Below, piece by piece: positions 12,969-24,000 of a stretch of DNA of 64,000 nucleotides. Within the stretch, counting starts at the first letter, position 1. Each line of letters opens with the position of its first letter. The DNA lies in the NCBI GenBank assembly GCA_028456385.1, contig JALNQF010000015.1, forward strand, positions 248,001-312,000, written 5' to 3'. The position numbers and the translations under genes are program-made. Below the pieces are notes generated by a model. It searched no databases. It saw only the letters and a list, made by a program, of their open reading frames with translations, and was not told where the DNA came from. This stretch comes from Ophiosphaerella korrae. Its lineage: Eukaryota; Ascomycota; Dothideomycetes; Pleosporales; Phaeosphaeriaceae.

Positions 12969-14177
12969 TTAATTCTTCTCGTATAGCTTTTTCTTACGGA
13001 TCATTTGCTCCTTCACATCGAGCCAGAGCCAATTATTAATTTTCGTTATATGAGACCAATTTGGTACCATTTTGGTTACCTCATCAGCCTTGATCTGCTC
13101 CAGATAACCGAGAAACTTGACATCTGACTTGAGTAGTTGGCGGCGGCCACCAAAGTGGAGGGAAACCTTGCGCAACTTTGCATCTCGAAGTATCCGCAAG
13201 CAGTGCATTAAATAGTCATCGGCGATGTAACGCCGGCTTTCAGCGCTCAGATCAGGTGTAAACTTTGGCAGCGCGTCATCAAAATCAATCTTGATGTCTC
13301 GCAGGTACTGGATGTTCTCTGGACCAATCATTCTAAGGAACTGGAGGACATCCTGATAGCCGATTTCCTTGGGGGTCGGTTCCCAGAAGGGAACTCGAGT
13401 GTCATGGTGTCTTTTCAAATCAAACTCGTTCTCCCCGTACAATATTGAGCATCCTTCATCATGCACGAGTTTGCAGGCCCGGAGAAACTGAGAAGACCGA
13501 CAAAGACCTTGGCCGTGAGAGAGTTGAGGAATTCGAAGAGTCCGGTTCTCACTATGAGAAAAGAGATGTCGGTAGATCGAATTGCGCATTTCAGGTGGCA
13601 AGTCGGCGAACGTTTTGGTACGGACTACGGGCGTAGGTTCTTGAGACTCTGGTCTTGAAATCCGAGCCTTTTTCGCCTGAACCTTTTGCATTTCATAGCG
13701 TGAGCCTTCATCTTCGCTTTTCAGCATGGCGCTATCCAGCTTGACGAAAAGCGGACCGTGGAAGCCCAAAGGCACATTGAACTGTAGAGTCACTGGAGGC
13801 TGCTTTTGTGTCCTACGATGGTAGGTACCACTTGTTTCATCGTCCGTTAGCTCACCCAGGTCTTGGTTGTATATGAGGGGCTTAAGGCCGGGAGAAGGCG
13901 GCGTTGGGCTCCGCATCCGCTTACGCTTCGTCTTGTCGATGCGGCCACGGTCGTCCATCTCTTCCTCGTCGCTCTCGTCAGATGCAGTTGAGTCCAGGTC
14001 TACGTCGTCGAGGATGCCAGAGTCGACATAGCCTATTGCTTTCTTAATTTTTCCCGCGCTTTTACGTATCGGGCGGCCTGTCTGCTGGTTGTACTGTGTT
14101 GTTTTGGTAGTAGAACTTTCAAGTTCTGGGCTGTTGCCGCACACTGGCATGGTAGGTGACTTGACCATTAGCGTCAT
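12969..14177 (-). CDS. F-box-like protein, function unknown
   Basis: A single exon encodes 402 residues. The first half is polar and probably nuclear: acidic DSTASDESDEEEMDD followed by basic KTKRKRMRSP, a likely nuclear localisation signal. At about 200 the sequence TFADLPPEMRNSIYRHLF has the pattern of the degenerate F-box found in many Dothideomycete proteins. What follows (LRACKLVHDEGCSILYGENEF, VLQFLRMIGPENIQYLRDI) is typical of that family. Such proteins are large lineage-specific families with no assigned substrate; SCF ubiquitin-ligase adaptor work is possible but not shown. The start could be ATG 14177 or an internal ATG at 14168 or 14150. Confidence 0.75.
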   Translation of the reverse strand: MTLMVKSPTMPVCGNSPELESSTTKTTQYNQQTGRPIRKSAGKIKKAIGYVDSGILDDVDLDSTASDESDEEEMDDRGRIDKTKRKRMRSPTPPSPGLKPLIYNQDLGELTDDETSGTYHRRTQKQPPVTLQFNVPLGFHGPLFVKLDSAMLKSEDEGSRYEMQKVQAKKARISRPESQEPTPVVRTKTFADLPPEMRNSIYRHLFSHSENRTLRIPQLSHGQGLCRSSQFLRACKLVHDEGCSILYGENEFDLKRHHDTRVPFWEPTPKEIGYQDVLQFLRMIGPENIQYLRDIKIDFDDALPKFTPDLSAESRRYIADDYLMHCLRILRDAKLRKVSLHFGGRRQLLKSDVKFLGYLEQIKADEVTKMVPNWSHITKINNWLWLDVKEQMIRKKKLYEKN

Positions 14178-15045
14178 TGTAGGTTTGCAATGTTAAGTTT
14201 ACCGCAAGCGGTGAATGTAGCAAAGGCGGTGTGAGCACAGTCAGTGATATACGGCAGAGGGACAAGTTGAGGTTGATGCTGAGGTTGAGGTTAGGGACAA
14301 GGTGAGGCCAGAGGATGAAGTTACAACTAGGCACGGGTAGACGCGTTATGGGAAGCGGTGGGCTGCATACGTGCCTTCACAAAAGCCTTCCGCATGGGCC
14401 TTGGCGGTTGCTGTGAGGGAAGTGGCAACGGTGGAAGGGCAGGAAAGTGAAGCGGGCTAGAACGAGTGAACGACTCAGCAAGTACCTAGTTCGATTCAGC
14501 GGCGTGCTACCTCAAAACACTAACAGCGGTAACAGGCCACAAGTGAAAGAGAGAGGCGCGTTATTGCCCGAGTCGTGCCATGTCATTGTTATTGTTTGGC
14601 CCTCTCAGCAACTCCAACTCTCGCGCACATGAAATTGCCCAGCACTGTCTCCACGCTGTCGTCCGGCACACAACTAATTCCAATCATAAATCGTCTCATC
14701 TCCTCTGGGTGGTGATGCCCGGAGCGCGTCAGCAGCTCCCACGTCAACCAACTTGCGCTGGCCAAGTGAGAATACGACTGTGCAAGAAGCGTGTAATCAC
14801 GAGGTTTTAGTTGTGAAGAAGAGGACGCTCCGACGGAAAGCCACAATATTTATCGGTGTCGCGGCCGTCGGAGAAACTATGCATGCGCTAACCGCCTTGC
14901 CGTGAGACCACCACTCTCCGGTGATAAGCGGGGGAGTTCATTGTGTGTTGCTTCTACCTAATCCGGTTCACGGATCCTGACTTTAGCTCTGAGTTCATAA
15001 AAGGTTGCGGTGCGCCTTTGACACCTTTGAGCCTCACAACCCGCC
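14178..15045. other. divergent intergenic region, 868 bp
   Basis: Promoter region shared by the F-box-like gene (minus) and SHMT (plus). No gene seen. Confidence 0.5.
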
Positions 15046-16831
15046 ATGGCTTTTCTCCGATCTGTCGGTAGAGTGCCGTTGCGCCAATGTGTCCCTCGTT
15101 CCATGTCGTCAGTTGCCACAAACCACCACAGATTACTCCAGAGTCAATGGCGGGGCTATGCTACAAGCTTGGATGCACAGCAAAAGGTATTTTTGCTAAA
15201 ATGAAGAATTGATTCAGGATGCATTCTGACAGCGCCCCAGGTGCTCTCCCAAGACCTTGAGCATGCTGATCCTGCTGTATATCAAATCATTGAACGGGTG
15301 CGTTAACGCCACTGAAGTCTGTGCGAGTAATCGCATCTAATCAAGGTCTTATAACAGGAGAAGAATCGCCAAAAGCATTTTATAAACCTTATCCCTTCGG
15401 AGAACTTCACATCACAAGCTGTTCTTGATGCTCTCGGCAGCGTCATGCAGAGTACGCATAGCCTTCCAGAACGCTACCTTGACTTACAAGCTGCACAGAT
15501 AAATATTCCGAGGGCTATCCAGGCGCAAGATACTATGGTGGTAATGAGCACATCGACGAGGCAGAGCGGCTGTGTCAGTCAAGGGCGCTCAAGGCGTTTG
15601 GCTTGAGCGCAGAGGAATGGGGTGTCAACGTACAACGTGAGTATAGTTGCCACGCTTGGACGTTCTGACTGACACTCCTTGACCAGCACTCTCTGGCTCA
15701 CCTGCTAATCTCTATGCTTACTCTGCTGTTCTGAATACCCACGACCGTATACTCAGTCTCGACCTACCCCACGGCGGGCACCTATCGCATGGTTACCAAA
15801 CACCTACCAAAAAGATCTCGGCAGTTTCCAAATACTTCGAAACTTTACCATACAGACTGAACGAAAAGACTGGCATCATCGACTATGTTCGTATGGAAGA
15901 GCTGGCACACCTCTATCGGCCAAAGGTCATTGTTGCTGGAACGTCAGCGTACAGTAGATTAATCGAATACGAGCGTATGCGCAAACTAGCCGACGCTGTA
16001 GGTGCATACCTTCTCTCAGATATGGCCCACATCTCCGGTCTTGTCGCGGCAGGTGTAATTCCATCTCCTTTTCCTCATTCCGATATCGTTACCACGACAA
16101 CTCACAAATCGCTTAGAGGCCCTCGCGGTGCCATGATTTTCTATCGCAAGGGCACAAGGCGAGTTGACAAGAAGGGCAATGAAGAAAAATATGACCTGGA
16201 GGGACCAATAAATCAGTCTGTTTTTCCAGGCCACCAAGGCGGACCTCACAATCATACAATTACCGCACTGGCCGTAGCTTTACAACAAGCACAGAGCAAG
16301 GAATTCAAGATCTACCAACAACAGGTCCTCGATAACGCACAGGCCCTTGCTCAACGTCTTGGTGACTCCAAGGAAAATGGTGGGCTCGGCTACAATATCG
16401 TCAGTGGCGGCACTGATAACCACCTGGTCCTCGTTGACCTTAAAGACCGAGGCGTAGATGGCGCACGTGTCGAGCGTATCCTCGAACTAGTTAGTGTTGC
16501 TTCCAACAAGAACACAGTTCCTGGTGATAAGTCTGCTATGAAGCCCGGAGGTTTGCGTATTGGTACACCAGCAATGACGACTCGAGGCTTCCAGACGGAG
16601 GACTTCAAGCGTGTGGCTGACATCGTGCACCGCGCTGTAGGCATTACCCAAAAGCTAGACAAAGAAGCGAGGAAGAAGGCGGAGGAGACTGGCCGCAAGA
16701 ACCCAGGCAGTGTGACCGCTTTCAAGGAGTATGTTGGCGAGGGAGAGGACATCACTGACATTGTTCAGCTGCGCAAGGAAGTTGAGGATTGGGTATCTAC
16801 ATTCGCACTACCATGGGATCAGAGCCAATGA
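15046..16831 (+). CDS. SHM1: serine hydroxymethyltransferase, mitochondrial
   Basis: Five exons (15046-15186, 15241-15297, 15358-15451, 15499-15636, 15687-16831) encode 524 residues. The first 40 residues are Arg/Ser-rich with no acidic residue ([14 protein letters not shown]...), a mitochondrial presequence. The SHMT core follows: [43 protein letters not shown], and the PLP-lysine motif [13 protein letters not shown] (Lys forms the internal aldimine). It then has [15 protein letters not shown] and [12 protein letters not shown]. The enzyme interconverts serine and glycine with tetrahydrofolate and feeds mitochondrial one-carbon metabolism. Each of the four introns (47-60 nt) was placed so that the conserved blocks join without loss. 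Confidence 0.96.
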
Positions 16832-17158
16832 TGATGATTTGATGTTATTGAACGACAGCACGCTAGCATTCAACATGGCGAATTTTGGAGTTCTGGAGGT
16901 GAATATAGGGGCCATGTACAGCACTTTTTACACAACAAAGAAAGTGTTTGTCTGTATAGTCAGGATTGCGCCTTCACCTAGGGTGCGCCTTTCTCATTGT
17001 GATTTTTCCTTCAAACGCGACGTCACCCAACTACTTCATTTGAGCACCATACCTTTTTTTTTTTGCAACTTCCTTATGTGACAACCTACCAACTAGTCAC
17101 ATATCCCTAACAACACGCCGTCTATTTCTCTGCCAGCAACGTATCCAGTCATACCATC
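16832..17158. other. intergenic, 327 bp
   Basis: 3' flank of SHMT and 5' flank of a small membrane protein. A T homopolymer lies near 17050. Nothing else seen. Confidence 0.5.
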
Positions 17159-17512
17159 ATGCGAAAAGTCACATGTACCTTGATCCTTATTATCATCACC
17201 ATCGCCCAAGCCCTTCCTTTCGAGAAGGCCACGCACGCCAGGGCTCAATTCGCTAGGCGTGACACTTTGATTGACCCGGAGACGTCAACTTGGCTTTACC
17301 CAGTAACCTTCTCGCTCGTATGCTATGACGTCATCGTCGCCGTGGTGTTTATCTGGGCCTGGTTCTATGGGTATTTTGAGTGGATGAGGTTGGGCGCATG
17401 GAATGTTGCGGTGAGAAATGCTCATGGAGAGGTAGAGATGATTCAGTTGCGGACGAGAAGCGGAGGACAAACGCAAATGATGAGGGAAATGCGTAGGGCG
17501 GGAATGTTGTGA
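17159..17512 (+). CDS. small predicted membrane protein, unknown
   Basis: A single exon encodes 117 residues. It has a hydrophobic N-terminus (MRKVTCTLILIIITIAQALP), either signal peptide or anchor, and a central membrane helix (TFSLVCYDVIVAVVFIWAWF) followed by an Arg/Met-rich cytosolic tail. The context caucATG and the clean signal-like start make it more likely real than chance, but I recognise no family. It lies between SHMT and the convergent RPB5 gene. Confidence 0.5.
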   Translation: MRKVTCTLILIIITIAQALPFEKATHARAQFARRDTLIDPETSTWLYPVTFSLVCYDVIVAVVFIWAWFYGYFEWMRLGAWNVAVRNAHGEVEMIQLRTRSGGQTQMMREMRRAGML

Positions 17513-17743
17513 GAGGGCGACTGTGAAGACTGCAAGGCTGGCGAGTATGTGAATGGGTCGGTTCAAGTCATGCAAACAAACACTATGATAAAATCGATTC
17601 AAGAGCCACTAATTATGTTGATATGATGCACAAATCTGCGCATCTCAAGCAATTGCGGCTTTTCGCAAACGCCAAATTGATATTTCCTGTTTCGCCAGAC
17701 GCCTCGCCAAATGATGAGCCGATAGGGCCTCTTTCCCGGGCGT

Positions 17744-18562
17744 TTAGATGACCCATCGATAACTCGCATAACGTCCTGCTGTTTCTGACTTCCTAATGAT
17801 CTTGACTACAGCACCCCTTCTTAGACCTAGGAATTTCGCGACTGGATCACTGGACTGGATGCGTGGCAGTTGTGTCTCTTTTAACCGGTAACGCTGGAGC
17901 AGTTGCTGCTTCTCTTCCGCGCTCAGTAGGACGTGCGTCGGCACCAGCTCGTGCTTTGTAATATTGACCAGCAAGTCTTGCTCAACAAACACCTCGACAC
18001 CGCCCTTGGGTCCGTCGCTCATGCCAGTCGCACCGCGCAAGAGCCTGACAGCCATGCCAGTCATAGGCTTTACGGTGACCATGATTCCGGAGTAGAAGGA
18101 ACCGTTGAGCAGATGGCCCATGTAGTCTCGCAGTTGCTTCAAACCGACATTCTCATCGCTATTGAACTCGATCCATATTGAGCCAATGGCGGGCTGGGGA
18201 TTGGGCTCTTTTTTAGTTGGGGCTGGTGTGTATTTGACGAGCATCTCTTCACTGGGCTGGCAGGAGAAGTTCAGACGTGAGCGACTGCAAACGGTTAGGC
18301 TTCACTTGCTGCCAGGCCACACCATCGCGCAAGGTGTACGTACTCTGGTTCTCCGTCTTCGCGCGCATACTTGCTGGCAAACTGGTCGAGCTGCATTGTC
18401 ATGTCATCTTCCACGACGATGTATCCCTTCGCAAGAGTTAGTACAGCCGTCCATCCATCAGAGGGCGCATGCACCACGAACCCGCGAATTCATCATTTCC
18501 TTGGCCGTCCGCCAGACCCTCCACATGCGAATCAGGCTCGGTTGGTATTTGGGCTCGTCCAT
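17744..18562 (-). CDS. RPB5: RNA polymerases I, II and III subunit RPABC1 (RPB5)
   Basis: Three exons (18562-18482, 18426-18344, 18284-17744; introns 18427-18481 and 18285-18343) encode 234 residues. The N-terminal jaw domain starts with IRMWRVWRTAKEMMNSRGY. The highly conserved C-terminal assembly domain follows: NITKHELVPTHVLLSAEE, LKETQLPRIQSSDPVAKF, and VVKIIRKSETAGRYASYR. RPB5 is shared by all three nuclear RNA polymerases and forms the lower jaw that contacts downstream DNA. The protein is about 20 residues longer than the yeast 215-residue form, mostly from an insert around SDGPKGG. Confidence 0.96.
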
Positions 18563-18728
18563 GGCTGCTGTGTGGTGTATTGTAGTATCGTGAAAGCTTG
18601 AGTCGCGTCAAAGAAATTGTAAAGCGCTGCTCGCGGATGGCTCTTGGCATGCATGCGACGCTAGTCGCGGCCGCGGTGCGCCAAAGCTACCCCACCAAAT
18701 CTCATCTCGGTAGCGAGAGAGCGACGTT
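18563..18728. promoter_or_regulatory. 166-bp divergent promoter, RPB5 / PPM1
   Basis: Only 166 bp separate the start codons of RPB5 (minus) and PPM1 (plus), so both promoters and 5' UTRs must be packed here. No TATA box is obvious. Confidence 0.6.
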
Positions 18729-19893
18729 ATGGCTTCCTCCAACCAAATCCCAAACCTCAAGACTCTTCTCGGCGACCGACGAGGCGGCGGGCCCCGGGGG
18801 CGCGGACGCGGCAGAGGCGGCATCGGACGCTCAAGCGAAGAAACAGAGCAGATAAGAGACATTGCCGTCAAGGGAACGGATCAAGATGCAGCGGGCAGCA
18901 GGGTGAGCTGTGTAGAGCTTGGCTATCTCCACGATCCATATGCAAAGCTGTTGGCAACACAGCCGGCGGCGAGACGGCTGCCTCTGCTGAATAGAGGTCC
19001 AAAGCCAGTGCACCTGATATGGTAGAACCGGGCCCTGACTGTTTGCAGGAACATACGTCCGCACATCGGCCATCGACCTGCTCGTCACCAAATTCCTCCT
19101 TACCTATTCAACTACTACAAAGCAGATCATTTCGCTCGGTGCTGGCACTGATACTCGCTTCTTCCGCCTCGTGGACGCTTACCCCAGTATTCGTCTGGTC
19201 TACCACGAAATCGACTTCCCAACCAACACCGCTGCCAAAATTGCCAACATACGGAAGCAACCTCTACTATTCAGAAAGCTGAAAAGAGCGCCGTCCGAGT
19301 CGACCTCATATCATTCAGACACGTACAACATTCATGCGCTCGATTTGCGCTCTCTCATAAGTCCATCAGACGAGGCGCCGCGGCCGCACCCCGAAATACC
19401 GAACCTCGATCCTGCGATACCAACCTTGATCCTTTCAGAGATGTGTCTAGTCTACTTACAGCCTTCTGCCGTAAACTCAATCATATCTGCGCTACTCACG
19501 CAGTATCTCCAACCCACAACTCCTACCTCACTCATCCTATACGAACCCATTCTACCACAAGATGCCTTTGGTAGGACCATGATCTCGAATCTACAGACGC
19601 GCAACATTCACCTCCATACGCTTACTGCATACCCTGATCTCGGTGATCAACGTGAGCGGCTGAAGGGCTATGGGTTTGACGCAGGCGCACAGGCAGAGGA
19701 CACAAGCCACATATGGCGGTGCTGGATTGACGGCAAGGAGAAAGAGCGCGTTGCTGGGTTGGAGTTTCTTGATGAGCTAGAGGAATTGGAATTGCTGCTT
19801 CGACATTACTGCATTGCATGGGGCTGGCGAAATGGTGTTAGCGACGTATTTTCTAAGGCTTGGGCAGATATTGGATCGCAACATATAAAATAA
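18729..19893 (+). CDS. PPM1: PP2A leucine carboxyl methyltransferase 1
   Basis: Two exons (18729-18996, 19049-19893; intron 18997-19048) encode 370 residues. The SAM-binding motif SLGAGTDTRFFRL, the upstream GYLHDPYAKLL and RTSAIDLLVTKFL, and LSEMCLVYLQP are typical of LCMT1/Ppm1. It methylates the C-terminal leucine of the PP2A catalytic subunit and so controls PP2A subunit assembly. The N-terminus carries an unusual Gly/Arg-rich stretch (GGGPRGRGRGRGG) before the catalytic part, like an RGG box. Splicing joins LNR to GTYVRTSAID. Cytosolic or nuclear. Confidence 0.95.
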
Positions 19894-20255
19894 TTATCTG
19901 TGCTACCCTTTAATAGACTAGGACCATATATAAGATAAATTATAGTAAACAATAGTCTCCGACAAGAAAGAGTAGATTATTTTCGTCGTGACATTGGTTC
20001 AAGAGAGTGGTTCAGCAGGCGACTTCGCGATAGCTCACTAACACGCGCTACGTCCCAATCCGGCGGCGCATAACGCACCTTTCTGACAACGAAACACAAT
20101 AACACAATCGCCTCAGATTCCACCATTGTCGCTTTGAGTGCAATCACTCCGAATTTCTCACCTTCTTCCCTATTACATGGATCAACATAGTCGAACCCTC
20201 CCACTGGAACTCTAGGGGCACAATAAACAACAAACAAACAGAGCAGCCAGCAAGA
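19894..20255. other. intergenic, 362 bp
   Basis: PPM1 3' flank and MAD1 promoter; AT-rich at the left end. No other feature seen. Confidence 0.5.
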
Positions 20256-22409
20256 ATGTCACGGAAAGCGTTCCAACCATCCTATGACCTCTTCTCTGGG
20301 CAGGAAGTGGAGCCACTTCCTGCCAAACGAGAACCACTGAGGGAGACATTTCGAAGCACCATGCGTGTATCAACCAATGCACCACACACAGTCGTCCCAT
20401 CCGATCCGGCCAACGAAGAACTGCGTGCGCAGCTCAACACAGTGCGCTATGAACTCGAGACAGCAAAGCAGGACATGGAAATGAGGAAATTAGAGCATGC
20501 GCAGGAGCTTCGCGATGCGCAAAACCGCGCAGATGCCGACTTTCGCAAGGCGCAACAGGCGGAGGCTGCGAACGCGCTGACCACGAAGAAATACGAGGCC
20601 CTTGCAAAGGAATTGTCGGAAGCGCAGACACGCGCAGCAAACGAGCGACAGGCTATGGAGAAGCGGGTGAGACAAAGCCAGGAAAAGGCGCAGTCGTTGC
20701 AAGAAGAGTACGACGAGGCCAAAGAGGAGCTGTCGTCGGCGCAGAGGCAGAGCGATCACAAGTACAACACACTGCAGACAGAGCACAAAGCACTGAAGGA
20801 AAGTGTAGAGGAGATACAAACGGATCTGCAATCGAAGGTCAATGCATTGCAAGCGACACAAAAGAAGCTGGGCCAGAAGGAGGAGGAGTTTGAACAGTTG
20901 GAGGCGGAGGTGCTGCGGTTGAAGGCAATAACTGGCGATGCAGAGACACTTGCGGTCATCAAGAGAGAGCTTTCTGATCAAGTCAATCACATCAAGAAGC
21001 TAGAGGCCTTGACAAGAGAGCAGAATACAGAGCTCAAACAATACCGGAAGCAACACAAAGCGATCGAGGTCGTTGAAGAAGAGAAACGATCCCTACAAAC
21101 AAAACTACGTTTGATGGACGACCTGCAGCGGCAGTTGAACGAGGCACACTTGCGAAAGCAAATCCTCGAGGAGGAGAGGGATTCTTGGACATCTTACCTT
21201 GAAACTGAAACAGCCACACATGGAGATCTACAATTTGACTCGCCCGAAGACCTTGCCCGAGCCTTCATCCAGGAGCGAATAGAAAGAACTGAACTCATGA
21301 ATAAACTCGGAGGGATCAAGCCAGAGCTCATGGTCAAAGAAGCCAATATCGAGGCCTTGGAGGATGAGAAACTCAAGTTGCAGACCGAAATCCAGCGGCT
21401 GAAGATATCAGGTACGAACAGCGGTTCCAACTCAAGTGAAGGCAAGGCCCGCGCCCGGTTGGAACGTCAGAAGGCTCTAGCGACGAAAGAAGCTGAATTC
21501 TTGCGGGCTCAAGTCAAAGCTTTTGACGATGAAGAGCGCGAGATGTCGCCCGATACATTTGACGCTGCAAAGTCGGAGCGGATCAAAGAGCTCGAGGATA
21601 TAGTTGACAGCTACCGCAAGGAGATTGAGGCTTTACAAAAAGAGTTCAATGCCATCGAAAAAGAGCCTGCTTCTATTGCAACAGGCCAAAAACGAGCACT
21701 CGAAACCGAAGACAGCAACGAGCGTGTTGGCGAACTCCGTCGTAAAAACAGACAACTGCAAGATGACCTCACTGCCCTACAAAAAAGAACGAAGCTCATA
21801 GAAGCCGAATACAAAGCCCAACACTCACAACTCAAGAAGCTCAAAGAATCATCCCGAGTCCGTGTTCTAGAGCTGAAATCGAATCCAACTGCCGACGCCG
21901 AAGCACTGAAACTCAGTACTGTACGCAACCTGCGGGAAGCCAATACTCAGCTTCTCGCACAGCTTGACAATGCCCAAACACCACCATCAAGCGTTCCACT
22001 TGCAACACTCGATGCAGTTCGCGACGAACTTGAAGAACTTCGAACCCAACTCGCCTCTTCAACGAAGAAAATCACACGCCTCAAGCAAATATGGACGGCA
22101 AAATCGCTCGAGTTTCGCGAAGCTGTGGCCTCGATTCTCGGTTGGAAACTCGACTTTATGCCCAATGGGCGGGTTAAAGTTACTAGCATGTTCAAGCCCG
22201 CTGATGAAGACGGCGAAAACAGCATCATTTTTGACGGCGAAAACGGCACTATGAAGGTCTCGGGTGGTGAACAAAGCGTATTTGCAGGCGATATTAGAGA
22301 CCAGATTGTGTATTGGGTTGAAGGGAGAAAGGAGATTCCATGTTTTCTGAGTGCGCTGACTTTGGAATTCTGGGATCGGGGGCCAGGGGGGCAGACGATG
22401 CACGGATAA
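20256..22409 (+). CDS. MAD1: spindle assembly checkpoint protein MAD1
   Basis: A single exon encodes 717 residues. Nearly the whole of 45-600 is coiled coil rich in Glu, Lys, Gln and Ala. At about 535-545 the segment RVRVLELKSNP matches the Mad2-interaction motif that yeast and human Mad1 carry in this position. The C-terminal domain (about 610-717; FREAVASILGWKLDFMPNGRVKVTSMF ... QIVYWVEGRKEIPCFLSALTLEFWD) is the Mad1 RWD-type head. Mad1 recruits Mad2 to unattached kinetochores and nuclear pores, catalysing formation of the mitotic checkpoint complex. Confidence 0.95.
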   Translation: MSRKAFQPSYDLFSGQEVEPLPAKREPLRETFRSTMRVSTNAPHTVVPSDPANEELRAQLNTVRYELETAKQDMEMRKLEHAQELRDAQNRADADFRKAQQAEAANALTTKKYEALAKELSEAQTRAANERQAMEKRVRQSQEKAQSLQEEYDEAKEELSSAQRQSDHKYNTLQTEHKALKESVEEIQTDLQSKVNALQATQKKLGQKEEEFEQLEAEVLRLKAITGDAETLAVIKRELSDQVNHIKKLEALTREQNTELKQYRKQHKAIEVVEEEKRSLQTKLRLMDDLQRQLNEAHLRKQILEEERDSWTSYLETETATHGDLQFDSPEDLARAFIQERIERTELMNKLGGIKPELMVKEANIEALEDEKLKLQTEIQRLKISGTNSGSNSSEGKARARLERQKALATKEAEFLRAQVKAFDDEEREMSPDTFDAAKSERIKELEDIVDSYRKEIEALQKEFNAIEKEPASIATGQKRALETEDSNERVGELRRKNRQLQDDLTALQKRTKLIEAEYKAQHSQLKKLKESSRVRVLELKSNPTADAEALKLSTVRNLREANTQLLAQLDNAQTPPSSVPLATLDAVRDELEELRTQLASSTKKITRLKQIWTAKSLEFREAVASILGWKLDFMPNGRVKVTSMFKPADEDGENSIIFDGENGTMKVSGGEQSVFAGDIRDQIVYWVEGRKEIPCFLSALTLEFWDRGPGGQTMHG

Positions 22410-22684
22410 GTCGTGCGCAAAAAATAGAAAGTGCGTCATGTCTATCTAATGATTTTTTTTTCATATCACTTAATTCATTGCACATATGTGCGCAAGCATA
22501 GTGGGAGTCAGGTCAGTCGTTGAATGGATATCATAATTAAATAAGCATTGTTCAATGCCACTACTTGTTGCTGTCTGTGCTAAATGTATACATATCAAAG
22601 GCTGCGCCCCAGGGCTGCTCACCTACGCCAACACTCCACGGAATCAATAAAATAGGATTCATAAAAAATGGTACACAAAAGTCT

Positions 22685-24000
22685 TTATTTCCCACCCATT
22701 TCATAAACTGGTCCGGATCTGCCAGGTGCATGCGGCGTGCTATTCGCATGAACCTCTTGAGCCCCAAAGGATGGAATTGACTGCTGCAACGGTGAAACCA
22801 CATATCGTTGTGGAGGGGGCTGAGAGACGCCAACCGAGCTGACTTCGTGTGCGCCATTGGTTGGAGCTTGATAATGTCCTGTCTGTTGCTGTGGCATAGG
22901 TGGCATGTTTTGGGGTGCTACTGGCTGGCTGTATGCTGGGGCGGGCGTTGGGGGATTCGAGATTGGGCTCATGGCGTACTCGTGAACAGAAGTATGTCCA
23001 CCGTATTTCTGATCTTGCTGGCCTGGCGGTGGGAAGTATCCGTTCATGGAAGGCTGTGGGCTCTGGGTGGGCATTGGCGGTGGTACGCCTTGGTACGTCT
23101 GCGGTGGTGGTGGACCTTGCTGCATTTGAGGTGGTGGGGGAGGCTGGTACTGTGACTGCGGACGATTTGCTTGTGCAGCGGCAACAGCTTGGGCGTTTGC
23201 GGCGAGTTGTTTCTCCTTCTTCTTCTTCTTTAGGAACATAACGACGCCAATGACGGCCAAGAATAGGACTAGGATGACCGCCGCAACGATGCCGATGATG
23301 ACACCTATGGGAATTTTCTTGGGAGTCCTAGATGAGCCACTGCTGTATCCACTACTGCTACCGCCACTTCCCGTAGGAATAGAGATGGCAGCAGCAGCGA
23401 CAGTAGGTAGGCGGGTACTCGTCGTTCTTCCTGAAGCATCCGTTGCTATGGAACGGACAGTATATACCGTATTGACAGAGGTACTATCGCAACCATAATC
23501 GGCGATGCCCTCGGCCGGGTATGTCCAGGTAACACAGTATGGCGCTGCAATGTTCGTACATTTCCGAATGAGTGTGTTAATTAAGCAGTTGGCATTACAG
23601 CCACTCGCACGGGACATATCCACACAGGAGTTAGACCATCCACACTCCAGAGTATCAGAGCCTAGACAGCATCCTGCCATGCCTGTCGAACCGCTCTTGT
23701 AGAGCATACATGACCGCCCAGCGCTGCAGGCTACGGCGGAAGCTAGATCATGTTAGAGACTCTCTTGACCCTAATGTCCAATGATATAAGCGTACAGAAT
23801 TCTCCATCAACCCAACCACATGTCTCCGGTCTAGAGAGACGTTTTTTCAACTCGTTTACTGATGGAGGTGTTGTGGGCTTTGGACTGACTCTATCGAAAG
23901 CTCGGTGCGGACTTATGTCTGTAGGTACAGGGCCCCCGAATGCAATAGCATGAGCCGCTGGTAAGGCCGCTACGATGTTGAACACTATGAAGTTCTTCAT
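22685..24000 (-). CDS. secretory single-pass membrane protein, Cys-rich ectodomain and Pro-rich tail
   Basis: Two exons (24000-23796, 23730-22685; intron 23731-23795) encode 416 residues. A signal peptide (MKNFIVFNIVAALPAAHAIA) is followed by a Cys-rich ectodomain (CGWVDGEFSCSAGRSCMLY, CCLGSDTLECGW, CNANCLINT). After it come a Ser/Gly-rich stalk, one membrane helix (GVIIGIVAAVILVLFLAVIGVVMF), a Lys cluster and a long Pro/Gln-rich cytosolic tail. This is a common architecture of ascomycete cell-wall sensor-like or SKG6-like proteins, but I cannot name a family. The intron is supported because the spliced product restores the Cys pattern. It is convergent with MAD1. Confidence 0.85.
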
